64,000 bases of DNA from positions 15,358,197 through 15,422,196 of the forward strand of contig JAMXBB010000003.1 in assembly GCA_024138015.1 (NCBI GenBank). The letters run 5' to 3'. Each line of letters opens with the position of its first letter. Positions within the stretch are counted from its first letter, which is position 1. Position numbers and translations under genes: made by a program. Source of the DNA: Lumnitzera littorea (Eukaryota > Streptophyta > Magnoliopsida > Myrtales > Combretaceae). This document shows, in pieces, positions 48,539 to 60,432 of this stretch. A model generated the notes under the pieces. The model ran no database searches, was not told where the DNA came from, and saw only the letters and a list, made by a program, of their open reading frames with translations.

Positions 48539-49411
48539 TGATGGGAATCAGACTATTGAACCACTGACCTATAGCTAAGCTCAAAGACTAAAGGGATTAA
48601 CAAGACGAATCCTCTTGATCCAGTCAACTCATGCGAAAGCCGAGTATCTCTTTGCCAACCTACTTTGCTTGTTGAGCTGAGTGACTACCTGCTTCTCATA
48701 TGTCATGTACCGATAAGCAAAAGGCTAAGACAATAGTCCATTTTCATTCTCTCGCATGCTTAATCAATTTTTTACTCGGCCATACCCCTGCTAAGAGAAA
48801 GAGCCTTGACTGACCAAGTCACTTCTTCTTGGACAAGCAAGTTGTCCATACTTTTGTCCACATCTTCCAACGACATCACCAATGCAGTATCACCACATGT
48901 ACAGTATCATATGTAGAATTCATTGCACTAATGATTACTTTCCTTATATATTTATTTTTACCTATTTGTATCTTGTACATTACTTCCTTAGGAAATGCCC
49001 TTTTTGTATTTTTCTTTTTAGACAAGTTGCCCTAACTTATGGGTATAAATACCCTCGTAATTGTAGTTATAAGGAAACATAGAGATTACCATTAATACAC
49101 TTTTGTGTTTTCTTCCTTGCATCAATACTCTATTTACTCTCAGCATCACTCTTATTCTAACCCTTAAGTAAGGCTAGGTAGTGAGTAACCTTACCAAATT
49201 GATTCGTACGTCATATTGAATTGTGCCATGAGTCTTTGGAAGTTCCATTGGTGCGTCATATCCTTTAGAGCTGTTCATGGGCTTTGCTTACTTTTGCATT
49301 CGCATTTATCTTGTTTCTCACCATTACCCATTATTTCTTTCAGGCTTTTTGCAAGCTCGGACTTATCCAACGACCGGCCTTATCTGTTCTTGGTTACGGT
49401 TCACATCAACA
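48539..49411 (+). repeat. LTR, family II, copy 1 (about 870 bp)
   Basis: It is homologous over its whole length to 51727-52576: start TGATGGGAATC, ACCACTGACC..AGCTAAGCT, TATGGGTATAAATACC (TATA box, about 49038-49053), GTGCCATGAGT, and end ACATCAACA. The flanks (ACAGG and AGTGT) do not match, so this is not a clean solo insertion; it may be a terminal LTR of a lost element or lie at a rearranged junction. The ORFs at 48829-49602 lie inside it and are not genes. Confidence 0.7.
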
Positions 49412-49686
49412 AGTGTATTGCATGTGTTTGTAGGACTAATGCATGTTTAATGAACTTAATAACTATTCAACCTAAATTTAAAGTGTATTGTGTATGCTTG
49501 GCTAAGCCTAAGAGATTGGCAGGACCAGTAACCTTAAGGTGGCACCCCAATTATCTTAGTGTGATGCTAACTCGATTAAAATCTCACTTTGGAATGATCT
49601 AAGTAATTTTAGGTGATCATTAGTTCATAGAGTATTGAGGAGGACCTAATACCATACATACATATATGTATGTATGTGTATGTGCG

Positions 49687-49735
<49 letters not shown>

Positions 49736-50619
49736 CATACCGGAGTCATGAGTTACTCCTAGTTCTGGGACACCAGAATTATGATGGTTAATGCACTTAA
49801 CAAAAAGGTAATAATTTTTTTATGTCACATGTAGAGATTAAGATTAGATGTACGCGTATGCTTGTATGTATCTTGTATAAACATGCACAGGCACTTGATT
49901 AACTTATACTGAGCGTCGCTTACCCCTCGAAGATTTTCTATTTTCAGGTACCGAATAGGTTATGGAGAGTACGAGGATTATTACATTGACTATGATTATT
50001 ATGATGATGTAGTTGGTTACTTTAATTATTACTATGACAATGAGAGTTGTTCTGTGTAGTTTTCTTTTAGACTTTACGTTTTGGCTAAGTTATGGAATGA
50101 GACAATGTACTTGTTTTTATTTTACATCTTAAATCATGAGAAGTCACCTGGGACTTCTCTCGTCAATATTCTTAATATTATGTATTTATCAAATTTGGCA
50201 GATATGAGATGTTTGGGTTCTATTATTTTGGTTCCTTGAGACAAATGTTGTCGAATTATAAATTGAACTTAGTTTTCATTGAATAAAATAATTGAGAAGA
50301 TAATCATTCATAATGTACGTGTGGTCTTTGGATGTTACTAATATCTATGATATTTTGTTGGAGTCATTTACAAAGTTTTGGTGGTTGATATATGTCATTA
50401 GGTTATAAACATACGTGGCAAGCAATAATTTCCCGGGTTTTAAGGTGTTACAGCTTTAGTAGTATCAAAGCCATAAGTTTTAAATCATAGATAGCTTAGG
50501 TATGAACTTTAATAAGAATAAGTTGTAGTTCAAGGTGATATAACATGATTGCAAGGGTAAGACTTGTAGTATGTAAAGTTATGTTATGTTATGTTTGATT
50601 GAAACTAATTATATTACTT

Positions 50620-51721
50620 TTTGTCCTTATTAATTCCCTCTTATCAAGTTGTTTATTGTATACCCTATGATGTCTTGTCTCTCCTTACAAACTTAAAGTT
50701 GTATCTATCTAACTTTGTTCATGTGTTCCTTCTTGTAACATACCCAAATGCAGCATTACCTCCACCTCCTCCTCTTATCCTTAGGTTGACAAAGGTACAA
50801 ATCCTAACCTTATTCCTTTTCCTAACTAAGCTGAGATAGGCTTACCACCATAAGGATAGAGACAACCACCACCAACTCAAGGCTTACCGATCGCTAACCA
50901 GACTTAGGCCCAGCAAAACTAAGGCCAAGATTAAACCTATCCTCCTTGGGGCATGCCTATCCTTAGCTAGACACAGCCTCAAAATGACCAGAGTCAGGGG
51001 TCTGATATAGTGACAACTGCACAAGTTCTAAACTTTATGAATATTATGATTGAGGTATTGGTGCTGTAGCAACAGTGGATTCAAAGAGATATGCAAGTAA
51101 TTCAAGCCAATGCAGAAATATGGAGGTAGGAGAGGTAAGCTGCCATGGATTTTAGTATAGGTGGTTATACTAGTAGAAGTACATTTGACTAGTTTATGAA
51201 GATAACCTATGATTTCTACCTCAAACCTAATGACCTTGTGGGAGCAAAAGAATGGATTACTAAGGTGGAGAAGTCATTAATCGGAGCAAAAGAATGGATT
51301 ACTGAGGTAAAGAAGTCAATTGTCGTGGAAGAGGTATCAGAAAACAAAAAGGTAACATATGGCACCTTCTCTTTAAAAGGTTATGCAACTCAGTAATGGG
51401 AGGATGTTCCCTAAACTAACAGAAAGCAGTTGGTCCTATTACTTGGGAGGGGTTCAAACAGATTTTCTTTGACAAATTCTTCCTTGACAGCACCAAGGAA
51501 CAAATAGAGCTTACCTATCGAACCCTACAGCAGGGCAATAGTTCAATGTCAAAGTATATGGTGGAGCTGAACCTCTTAGACTGATTTCTATTAGAACCGA
51601 TAAGAAGGAATGAGAGATATCATACCAGAAGGTTTACTTTTGGGTTGGAACCTGAATTGTAAGAAAGAACAACGGGGTTTAAGGGCACTACTTATGCAAA
51701 GACAGTAGAAAGTAGGGAATG
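50620..51721 (+). pseudogene. gag (N-terminal and core part), broken
   Basis: A P-rich N-terminal part (about 50750-50960) is followed by a capsid-like region. Landmarks are SENKKVTYGTFSLKGYATQ (about 51340-51396), ITWEGFKQ.FFDKFF (about 51437-51485) and LTYRTLQQGNSSMSKYM (about 51510-51560). A short 33-45-bp duplication, GAGCAAAAGAATGGATTACT, occurs at 51242 and 51284. Several stops are present. Capsid function is inferred from the pattern. Confidence 0.7.
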
Positions 51722-51726
51722 AAGAG

Positions 51727-52576
51727 TGATGGTAATTAAGTTATCGGACCTCTGACCCGCAGCTAAGCTTGAGGACTAGAGGGGCCGGCACGATGAAACT
51801 TTTTGTTCCAACTAACCCTTACCGAAGCCGAATACTTTCTTGCCGAGTCACCCTTCATGCCATGTTGTATGACCGCCCATTTTTCTATAATATGCCAAGT
51901 TAATGATTACTCTCCAATACCAAGCCAACCAATTACTCGGCATCTTCCTTATCGAGAAGTCTAGATTGACTAAATCATCTCTACTCGGACAAGCCCATCT
52001 GTCCATACGTTTTTGTCTACATATTCTAATGACCTTGCTAATGTAATATCGCCACATATATAGTATCATGTGCAGAATCTGTTGCACCAATGATTATTTT
52101 TCTTGTATATTCATTTTTACTCTTTTGTATCTTATACGTTGCTCCTTTAGGAAATGCCCTTTTTGTCTTTTCCTTTTTAGGCAGGTTGTCCTAACTTATG
52201 GGTATAAATACCTTTGTACTTGTAACTGTGAGAACATCGAATCATTCTTAAAATACATTCTTTGAGTACTTTTTTCTTTCTTGTGTAAACACTGTTTGTT
52301 TACTCTCAACATTACTCTTATCATTTCCTTTAAGTAAGGTTTGGTGGTGAGTAACCTCATCGAATCAATTCACGTGTCATATCGAATTGTGCCATGAGTT
52401 TTCGGAAGTTCTATTGGTGCATTATATCCTCTAGAGCTATTCGTGAGTTTTGTTTATTGTTTCATTCTTCATTTTTTCCTTTTCACACTTTTCCCCATTA
52501 ATCTTTTTCAAGCTTTCTGCAAGATTAGACCCATCTAGTGACCGACCTTATCTGCTCTTGGTCACAATTTGCAACA
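51727..52576 (+). repeat. Solo LTR, family II, copy 2 with target duplication AAGAG
   Basis: It begins TGATGG and ends TTGCAACA. AAGAG flanks it exactly on both sides (51722-51726 and 52577-52581). It sits within the gag of the gypsy element at 49412-54318; gag-like coding resumes right after it (KREEELLAHKEK frame, about 52579). It is 850 bp and carries a TATA box (GGTATAAATACC, about 52200). No internal coding remains, so it is a solo LTR of another element. Confidence 0.85.
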
Positions 52577-53149
52577 AAGAGGAAAGAGGAGTTACTAGCC
52601 CACAAAGAGAAGAAAGCCTTAAGTAAGAGGCCATGCTAAGTTATGGACCACCTTAAAGATTTAAGAGACCAACCTAAGGTATCAGGATCAAAGAAGATGG
52701 CAGGTCACCATACGCACCACGTAAGCCAATTATGCGGCTAGCTCTAATGCCAACCCATTTATCCATGCCAACGCTAGCTTGATGCACTCGCTACTTCAAA
52801 CCATATGACATATCAAAATGCAAATAAACTCCAAGTGTATGCTTCCTACAAAGTAAAACCAAGCATGTCAACAAGGATTACTGACTTTGATGCATTAGGG
52901 CGTCTACTTTAAGTGCGACCAAAGAGGTCATCGAGCAATAAACTACAAAGATATAAGGAAACACATAGTTTAAACTACTCAAGAGGCTACCACTTAGAAC
53001 ACAGTCCATGCTGCTCGACCACAACCAGGACCTTACCAAAGAGCTCCAACTCGAGTCTTTGCACTCCAACATCAGAGTCAAAGTCAGGAGGCCATAAATG
53101 TAGACATTTTAAAGAGGTACACTCACTACTTAATTGAAGTGTTTATGTA

Positions 53150-54318
53150 CTTTCTGATACTTGAGTTTCATATTCCTACATTACTGAATCCTTTGGGAAA
53201 TGAAATGATTTTGAGTAGAATATGTTGAGAGGTTAAGATATTTGCAGAAGGGAGGATCTTACCAACAGATTTGTTAGTATTAGACACGTCAAATTTTAAT
53301 ATAATTATGGGAATAGACTGGTTGTCAAAGCACCATGCAACAATTGATTGCTATAATATGGTGCTTACCTTTAAGCCTCCAGGAAAAGTAAACTTTCAGT
53401 ATCAAGTAGAGATTTAGAGGCCAGTGAAGAGTATTGGTTATGAGTTGCGGGGGAAGCCTACCCTAGCAACTTTTTGGGACAAAGACTAATGAAGAGTAGA
53501 AGCTGGAACGGGTACCAATAATGTAAGAATTCCTAGATGTCTTCCCAAACGACCTACCTAGTTTACTACTAGATATAGAAGTAGAATTCAGAATAGACCT
53601 GGTACCAAACACCAAACCAATTTCAAAACCGGCGTATAGGATAACACCTACTAATCTTATTGAATTGAAGAAACAACTGCAAGAGTTACAAGATAAGGGT
53701 TTTAAAAGACCAAGTTCATCTTCTTAGGGAACCCTAGTGCTTTTTATAAAAAAGAAGGACGGGAGTATGAGGATATGTGTAAACTACAGATAATTAAATC
53801 GAGTAACAATTAAAAACAAGTATCCACTTCCTTGAATAAACGATCTGTTGATCAATTGCAAGGAGCGTAGGTAATCTCGAAAATAGATTTAAGGTTAGGC
53901 TACTATCAGTTGATGATGAAAGTAAAGGATGCAGAGAAAACAACTTTTCGAACCAAATATAGACTGTATGAATTTTTGGTTATGCCATTCAGCCTCACTA
54001 ATACACTTGCAGTATTTATGGATATTATGAACTGGGTGTTCCAAGAGTTTCTAGACAGGTTTATAGTGGTTTTTTATAAACAACATCCTCGTTTACTCTA
54101 AAATTAAAGAAGAGCAGGAACAACACTTGAGGATTGGATTAAGTAAATTGAAAGTTGAAAGGTTGTATGCTAAATTTAGCAAGTGTAAATTCTAGCTAGA
54201 TTAGGTAGTCTTCTTAGGTCACCTTATAAACAATAAAGGTATAGTAGTAGATTCAAAGAAAGTAAAAGCCATAATAGAGTGGCCAAGACATAAGACAGTA
54301 ACTGAGATTAGAAGTATC
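53150..54318 (+). pseudogene. Protease remnant and reverse transcriptase, catalytic aspartates lost
   Basis: The protease C-terminal part shows LPTDLLVLDTSNFNIIMGID then WLSKHHATIDC (about 53268-53350). RT shows KDGSMRICVNYR (about 53758), KNKYPLP, IDLRLGYYQ and TTFRTKYRLYEFLVMPFSLT. The catalytic loop at 54073-54084 reads F-I-N-N where Asp-Asp is required, next to a frameshift. FLGHLIN follows. The frame is cut at 54318. Confidence 0.8.
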
Positions 54319-57059
54319 GAGCCTAAATTTTTTAGTTTTTTATTTATTTTCTTTAATCCGATTTAAACTTAACCTAATGCCTATTTAGTTTAAATTCTTA
54401 ACAAGAGATAAGGAAAACCTGATTTTTTTATCCTTAAAAACACTTGCAATAGCCACTTGGTAAAATCGGGTATCACCTTAAATTTTCAAATTTAAGTTTA
54501 TTTTTTAAAATATCCTTCTGAAAGAAATACTATCTATTCACAAGTAAATAAAATTGAATATAAAAAAAAAATAAGAAATTGAACAATTATTTGCAAAAGT
54601 GAAAAAATAAATTTTTCCATATTTTAAATTGTCCCATAGCTTCCTACGAGTGTCTATAAACCTGTTACTTGAGATCAAACTTTTGTAGTTCATTCCTAAA
54701 AAATATTAAATGTGTTGGTTTCTTTTAACTTCTGAAAATCGATTGAGTTTAAGTCTCTTAGTACTTTTATTTTTTGAGAAAAATTCTAAAAGAAAGGTCT
54801 TAATTTGATGTTTTCCTCTTGGTTAAAAAAGTCCTAATTTGAAAAGGAGTTATATATATATATATATATTTGGAAAACAAATTTTTTTCTAAGTGATAAG
54901 GCCAATTTTCTATTCATTTATAATTAATACACTTTCTTTTTATTCTTGAAAAATTTTCTAAAGTACGCCCTAATTAATTAAATAAAAAAGTTTATCGAAA
55001 AAAGGGAAAAAAATTTCTAGGTGTAAAGAATGCATTTATTTATTAAGAACACTAATTTAAAAAAAAAACACTTAAAAGAAAGAGTCACCTTTTTTTTGTT
55101 TATATAAATATATATACATTTTTGTTTTTTTTAAAGTGTATTTTTAAAATAAAAACAAAGGAAGTAAAACAAACCTATGAAGAAACAAGTCATAAGCAAG
55201 TTAATGATAAGGTTTGGATCAGATCGTTAAATCAAGTTACATTTGCTCAACACATAACCAAGAAGAAGAAGAAGAAGGCATGATTGGGGTGATCCATGGT
55301 GATTTCTAGGCCTCCAAATGAGTGGGAAACATCGGTTCTACGAGTTTTTTATTGGAGAATATGGGTGATGCCTTTGCTAATGGTGGCCATTTAGTGATGG
55401 TATGTGATGATGGCTGAAGTTAGAGAAAGAAAATCTTGGGGAGCTCAAATGACCATGGATTGAAGCAAGAAGGGAGTGTTTTTCTAAGTTTTTGGGGTCA
55501 AGGAACTTGCTGGCAACGTTATTTTTGCAAAAAGAAGTGTTTTATGGAGGTTAGTAGTGGGTGATGAATTTGGAAGTAGTGTTTCGTTGGTTATAGGTCG
55601 AGGCTAAGGAAGCTAAGAGCAGTGTTTAGAAGCTAGGAGTTTGGATAAGCTTTTGGTAGTAGTAACTACCTTCAAAAGTGGCTAAAAACGGAGGATTTCT
55701 AGAGAGAGAAAAGGGGCACTGCACGTTGGAAACCCTTAGAGAGAGAGAACTTGATTTTGAATATGTATGGAGGGTTTGGAGTTGTGTTCGATGTGCAAAA
55801 GTGTTCCTTATGTCCCCTTTTATAGTTTTCAAGGATTATTTGAAGATAGTAAGCTCCTAAAACCGTGAATTCAAAGATTGAAAAATCATGGTTGATAAAA
55901 AAAAATCTACACTTTAATGTTAATTCGAATTAATTTATGGTTAATTATGCTTCTTCACTATTTATTCTTGCCAAGAATGCATAAAGGAAGCTTCGGATTT
56001 TAAATCAAATGCTCGAATCAAGAAAAAGGGATTTTGGAGGAAAATCCAAGTTTCAAAGTTTCCCTTGATTTTCAAAGTTCCATTTAACCACTCAAATCTT
56101 TGTATTTAGTCAAGATAATAATACCAATACAATCTATTCCAAGTGTCCTTCGCGATTTCATCATTAATTTGATGAAATCATGAAGGAAATGAGATCTAAA
56201 ATGGCCATGAAAAGGGGGGGCCAAGCTAGAAATAATGCAAGAAAGGGAAGGAAAGCATAGGAAAGTGAAGGAAATAAGGAAGCACCACGTTAGTACGTAG
56301 TCCAACCAAATAGTGCCACATGTTTACAACAAACATGTGACCTAGTGACAATTCAATGCATGTCCTTGTACTTTGTGAAAAATGAAAAAGGTACAATATG
56401 CATGTTACAAGATTTAAACTCAAAACCTTCCACTTCATGTAATGCCAAGACCAAGTGTTTAACTAGTTGAGTTGTTAGCCCGTGACTTGTTATTATATGC
56501 AAATAAAATATACTTAAACTAATTTATCTAAGCCTAATTAAAAGAAATCAAATTAACTTAACTCCTAAAATAAAATAAAAGTAACAAATAAATTAATAAA
56601 TAAAAATTACTAAAATATTACATATTAGAAAAAACCTATTTCTATACTATGGATTTTTATTATTTCTTATTTCTAATTTTTTCGATATTTTTCCAATTTT
56701 CAATTTTTTGCCTTTTTTTAATTTTCTAAATTTTTATATTTTTCAATTTTCTACCTTTTTTTTTAATTAGGACCCTTTTATTAAAAAAATTAAATTCTAA
56801 AAATTACAATAAGGCAAAAATAGAGTACTTATAATTGCTTCTCTTTGATGAAGTTTGAGTAAAACTTTATCACAAAGATAAAAAGGATACCATTTTTGCC
56901 ATGGAGATGTATTTACCCTAAGAAGTACTACAAATAGCTAGCTAGCTAACTATCCTAGGCCTGATCCACTAAGGATGTTAAAAGAGAAAGAAGGTGCTCT
57001 AAGAATTAATTGAGACACAAGAGTGGGTTTTTGAACAATATAGTGCCTTACGAGCTGAC
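54319..57059. other. Unidentified repeat-rich stretch, no gene
   Basis: An abrupt change of sequence from RT coding to AT-rich DNA occurs at 54319. It contains GAAGAAGAAGAAG (about 55261), GAGAGAGAG blocks (55699 and 55740) and a TA run (54852-54869). It may be LTR or leader of yet another element, but neither ends nor domains could be fixed. Confidence 0.35.
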
Positions 57060-57626
57060 TGTAATACCCCTTACACACTAGGCGACTAAACTCTAAATTA
57101 TTAATGCACCTTTTAATGTAGTAGTTCAAAGAAGTACATCGAAACTTCGAAGCTAAGTATACTCAAGTTGGGTCGATCCCAAGATAAGTGACCTCTTGAG
57201 AAGTTACTGTACTAGGAGACAAAACCATACGACATTCTATACTAAAGATGACAATATCTCGATGGGAGGAGTTCCAACCAAGTCGTTATAGTCAATACTA
57301 AAGCACTCTACCAGCCTAAGGGATAAGTTCTTGCTTAGTAGTGGTCTCGAACCTATGTAACAAAATTGACAAGGACGCTAATTCTATAAGGGGGTAAATT
57401 GTAATACCCATTACATGCTATGTGATTAAACTCTAAATTATCGAGGTGCATTTCAGTGTAGTGGTTCGAAGACGTCGAAACTCTAAAGTTAAGCGTACTC
57501 GAGTTGGGTCAATCTCAAGATAAGTGACCTCTTAGGAAGTTACCGCACCAGGAGATAAAACAGTGTGGCGTTCTACACTAAAGCGGGCAATACCTTAGTG
57601 GGAGGAGTTTTGATCAGGTCGTTGCA
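57060..57626 (+). mobile_element. Complete Cassandra-like TRIM retrotransposon with 5S-rRNA-like LTRs
   Basis: The two LTRs are 57060-57290 (231 bp) and 57400-57626 (227 bp), both starting TGTAATACCC. They flank an internal region of only 109 bp with a decayed PBS-like sequence (about 57292-57304) and a purine-rich tract (AAGGGGGTAAAT, 57388-57399). A perfect 5-bp target duplication CTGAC lies at 57055-57059 and 57627-57631. There is no coding. Terminal-repeat retrotransposons in miniature depend on enzymes of other elements. The LTRs contain 5S-like promoter boxes, the hallmark of Cassandra. Confidence 0.85.
57478..57555 (+). repeat. 5S-rRNA-derived segment in the 3' LTR of the TRIM
   Basis: AAGTTAAGCGTACTCGAGTT (57486-57505) parallels the 5S gene A box. 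AGATAAGTGACCTCTTAGG (57518-57536) parallels the intermediate element and C box of plant 5S rRNA. The 5' LTR has a more decayed version (about 57148-57212). It is not a functional 5S gene: the 5' third and a proper terminator are missing. The boxes may drive RNA polymerase III. Confidence 0.75.
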
Positions 57627-57777
57627 CTGACTATAACCCTAAAGGAGATGTGAGATGAGATGACTCTTTATGAGCTAGCTAGAACCCTAAAGATACTATC
57701 TTGGATGTACAGTACAATATGGTTGTTTTAAAGAAAACAAAGTAGATCTTAAATGACCATTTAACACCAATGTGGGC

Positions 57778-58150
57778 ACCATCTTAGATTGATGGGTTTT
57801 AGGCATACCATTTTAGATTGATAGGCTTGAATACCATCTTAAATTGATGGGTTTAGTGCTATTTTAGATCAATAGGCTTGAATACCATCTTAAATTGATG
57901 GGTTTAGTGCTACCTTAGATTGATAGGCTTTAACTTAAACACCACCTTAGATTAATGGGCCTAGCACCATCTTGGATTGATAGGCTTTAACTTAAACACC
58001 ATCTTGGATTGGTGGGCTTTAACTTAAATGTCATCTTAAATTGATGGTTATAACAAAAACTTGAACACCATCTTGATTGATGGGCATAGCACCATCTTGG
58101 ATTGATAGGCTTTGGTAAAAACTAGAACACCATCTTGGATAGATGGCCTT
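57778..58150 (+). repeat. Minisatellite, 13 degenerate units with hairpin-forming core
   Basis: The core ACCATCTTAGATTGATGGG (19 bp) recurs 13 times, spaced by 6-20 bp of linker (GCTTTAACTTAAAC, TTTAGTGCT, CTTGAAT). Units alternate in part between GATGGG and GATAGG ends, suggesting a higher-order dimer. CCATC and GATGG within one unit are inverted repeats around a 7-nt loop. No coding frame runs through. Confidence 0.8.
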
Positions 58151-60149
58151 AGCAAGTGTGAAACTCTCGCAAATTAAACTTATTTGAAAATTTTCCTTTG
58201 TTAGATAGTTTCCTCAAGCTCCTTAAGTTAGACAATGGGGGGGCATGATACCTAAAATGGACAAAAATGACCCCAAATATTTGAGAGAGAGACTAAACCT
58301 GAACTGGTTGTTTGAGACTTGAATTAGTAAAGATTGATTTTGAACTTGGTTGGAAACCTTCGACTAGACACCAAGGATTGAGTCCCTCTTATTTGAACTT
58401 AGGTGAATATCTAAAAAACTAGTCATTAAGACCGAGTAGGAAGAATAACCAGTGTAGGACCCATGTTGGGATAAGATCTTGGGGAAAAAAAAAAAAAGCT
58501 TAAAAGTGACAAAACTGGGCACGAAGGCTAAAAAAGTTGGATAGAAAGATTAATCTAAAATTGATTTAAACAAAAACATATCCTTTTCTCTTATTTTATT
58601 ATTATTATTATTTTCTTAAGAATTGCTAACAAGTTTAGGTTCTTCATATGTACAGGCCATTGACAATTCACTCCTTTCTTGACTTTGCTCAAATTGCCAA
58701 ATAATCTCGTCTTCAGGGGATCCTCTTTTCAAGGGCTACTTTACTTTCAATCTCGAGGCAAGTGATCTTCCAATGCTACCGAGGTCATTGTAAGGGTAGT
58801 AAGTCTTCTTGAAGACCTTCCAAATGTTCTTTCAATCATAGGAATAATATCTCATAATTGATTATTTTAGTCTAAGAAGGCTTCTTTACCTTCTTTTGGT
58901 TCAAATTGCTACTCTTGACTACAATTTCAAAAATTATGGTCTGCCTTACAAGTGATACACTTCGATCAATCTATTAGGTCTATTTCGAGTTGTAATATAA
59001 TGTTGGCTTTTGCTCTTCAGTTTCAAAATGGATAATAATGTATAGGCCTTTTTTGAAAAGAGTTCATTTACTTATCTCAAGTTTACAAGTCAAAAACCTT
59101 ATAATAAAACTAAAATTGTGCTTGCCTAAGTTTCAAATGTAACATTTACTAAAGATAAGTTATTTGCTTCGATCAAAAGGGTCTTTAGAAGGGTTAGAAT
59201 TGTGGGCAAGCCTTAGTTTGCAAGAAGAATAGATTTTAAGTCTTAGTTTTTACCCTTGCTCTTGGATTTAGGCGTTTTTATTTCGAAGGATAAGCCTTTT
59301 GAGGAACATGCCACTAATCATTTTCAAGTTTTAAGGCTTTATATTTGATCACCTTGTTTTTATAGATTTCTTTATTAGGCATACTTTCAATTTCCTCATG
59401 CCCCTTTTATTTTTCCTCTTTTCTTTCTTTCTTCTTCTCTCTCTCTCTTTTTTTTTTTTTTTTCAATTTGATCCAAGACAAAGGTGATTATCCCTTTTTT
59501 TGGTGTATGATTCTTAGCGTATGCTGTTTGTATATAGTGTTTAGCATGGAAGCCCTTTTTCATCTTTAAAGGAAATAAATTACCAATAGTTGAATTAAGG
59601 TGACTGGAGTAAGCATAAATTAGTTTTAACCTTTTCTTCTTTTTAATAACCCTATCCTCTAAATTACCTCATTGTGGGGTAGTTCTTAATAAGGTTTAAT
59701 TTTTGAAATACTTCATTAAAAAAAAGGCTCAACGGAGGTGACAATGGATTTTTTTTTTTTTTATAGAGAAATGAATGTTTAAGATCATTTTGATTAGCAT
59801 ATTGATTTCAAGATAGACTTCCTTTAAGGATTGTATTTGAATCTTCACATTGATGACACTCGACACTTGAGTGTTTAAGGGTTGGTGTTAGTTTGCTTCT
59901 TTTCATTTTAAACTTTCAAATTAAGATACCAAAAAATGTATATTCATTTGCCTCAATAATAAAAGTTTCCAAATGAATACTCATATTGTTTTGAGTCAAT
60001 AACTCAAAAGATGGACAAATAGAATACTTTTATTTCAAATGATCATTATTACAAAATTTTGTCAATTTTCAAATTCTATCTCTCAAAATGCCCCTGACCC
60101 ATTTAACTCATTTTTTGAAGATATGCCTAACTACTTTAAGTGACAAGCT
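58151..60149. other. Repeat-derived spacer, nothing identified
   Basis: It contains a CT-rich then T-rich tract (about 59420-59463) and poly-T (59747-59761). No protein domain was recognised on either strand. Confidence 0.35.
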
Positions 60150-60432
60150 AGCTTATTAGATGGTAGCAGTAGATTCTCAAAGTTGAGTGCAGTAGGTGGT
60201 CCCTTTGAAGTCCCCTCATAGCTAGGCTTGTAACAAATGGCGTCTAAGATGTCAAGTTTTATTATCTTGGCGTTAATCATATCTTGAATTTTGTTCTTTA
60301 AGCTCCAATATCCTTTGGTGGAATGCCCCTTCTAACCCATATGGTAGTCACATTGTGCTTTTGGGTTGAAGTTTCATGGCTTATAGTTTGGATTAGGAGC
60401 TTCGCAAAATAGGAACTTGGCCTCTTTTAACT
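60150..60432 (-). pseudogene. gag C-terminal fragment of a Ty3/gypsy element (minus strand)
   Basis: A minus-strand frame reads LKEAKFLFCEAPNPNYKP.., then AQCDYHMG*KGHSTKGYWSL, then KNKIQDMINAKIIKLDIL. The pattern C-x2-H-x4-GH-x4-C followed by LK-x2-IQ-x-I is typical of plant Ty3/gypsy gag ends (Tat/Ogre-like). The last Cys is replaced by Tyr, and stops occur at two places. The upstream minus-strand frame (60691-60506) may be the preceding gag part. No polymerase was found nearby. Confidence 0.55.

Larger units (their letters stand above)
49412..54318 (+). mobile_element. Third Ty3/gypsy element, inactivated and 3'-truncated
   Basis: The order is LTR-like region (about 49412-50452, with a long TA run at 49689-49732), degenerate PBS (GTAGTATCAAAGCC, 50460-50473), gag (about 50620-51721), an inserted solo LTR (51727-52576), gag C-terminus with a damaged zinc knuckle (52582-53130), protease remnant (about 53150-53430) and reverse transcriptase (about 53520-54318). 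RNase H and integrase are missing; the sequence changes abruptly after 54318. All domains carry stops. Confidence 0.8.

Noticed and set aside
56440..56500. tRNA-like text near 56450 (AACTAGTTGAGTTG)
   Set aside because: No cloverleaf with acceptor and T arms could be drawn; such text is common in plant retrotransposon leaders.
57148..57555. A functional 5S rRNA gene
   Set aside because: Only the internal-promoter part resembles 5S, the rest differs, and the segments sit in LTRs with a target duplication. TRIM-derived 5S-like sequence explains it better.
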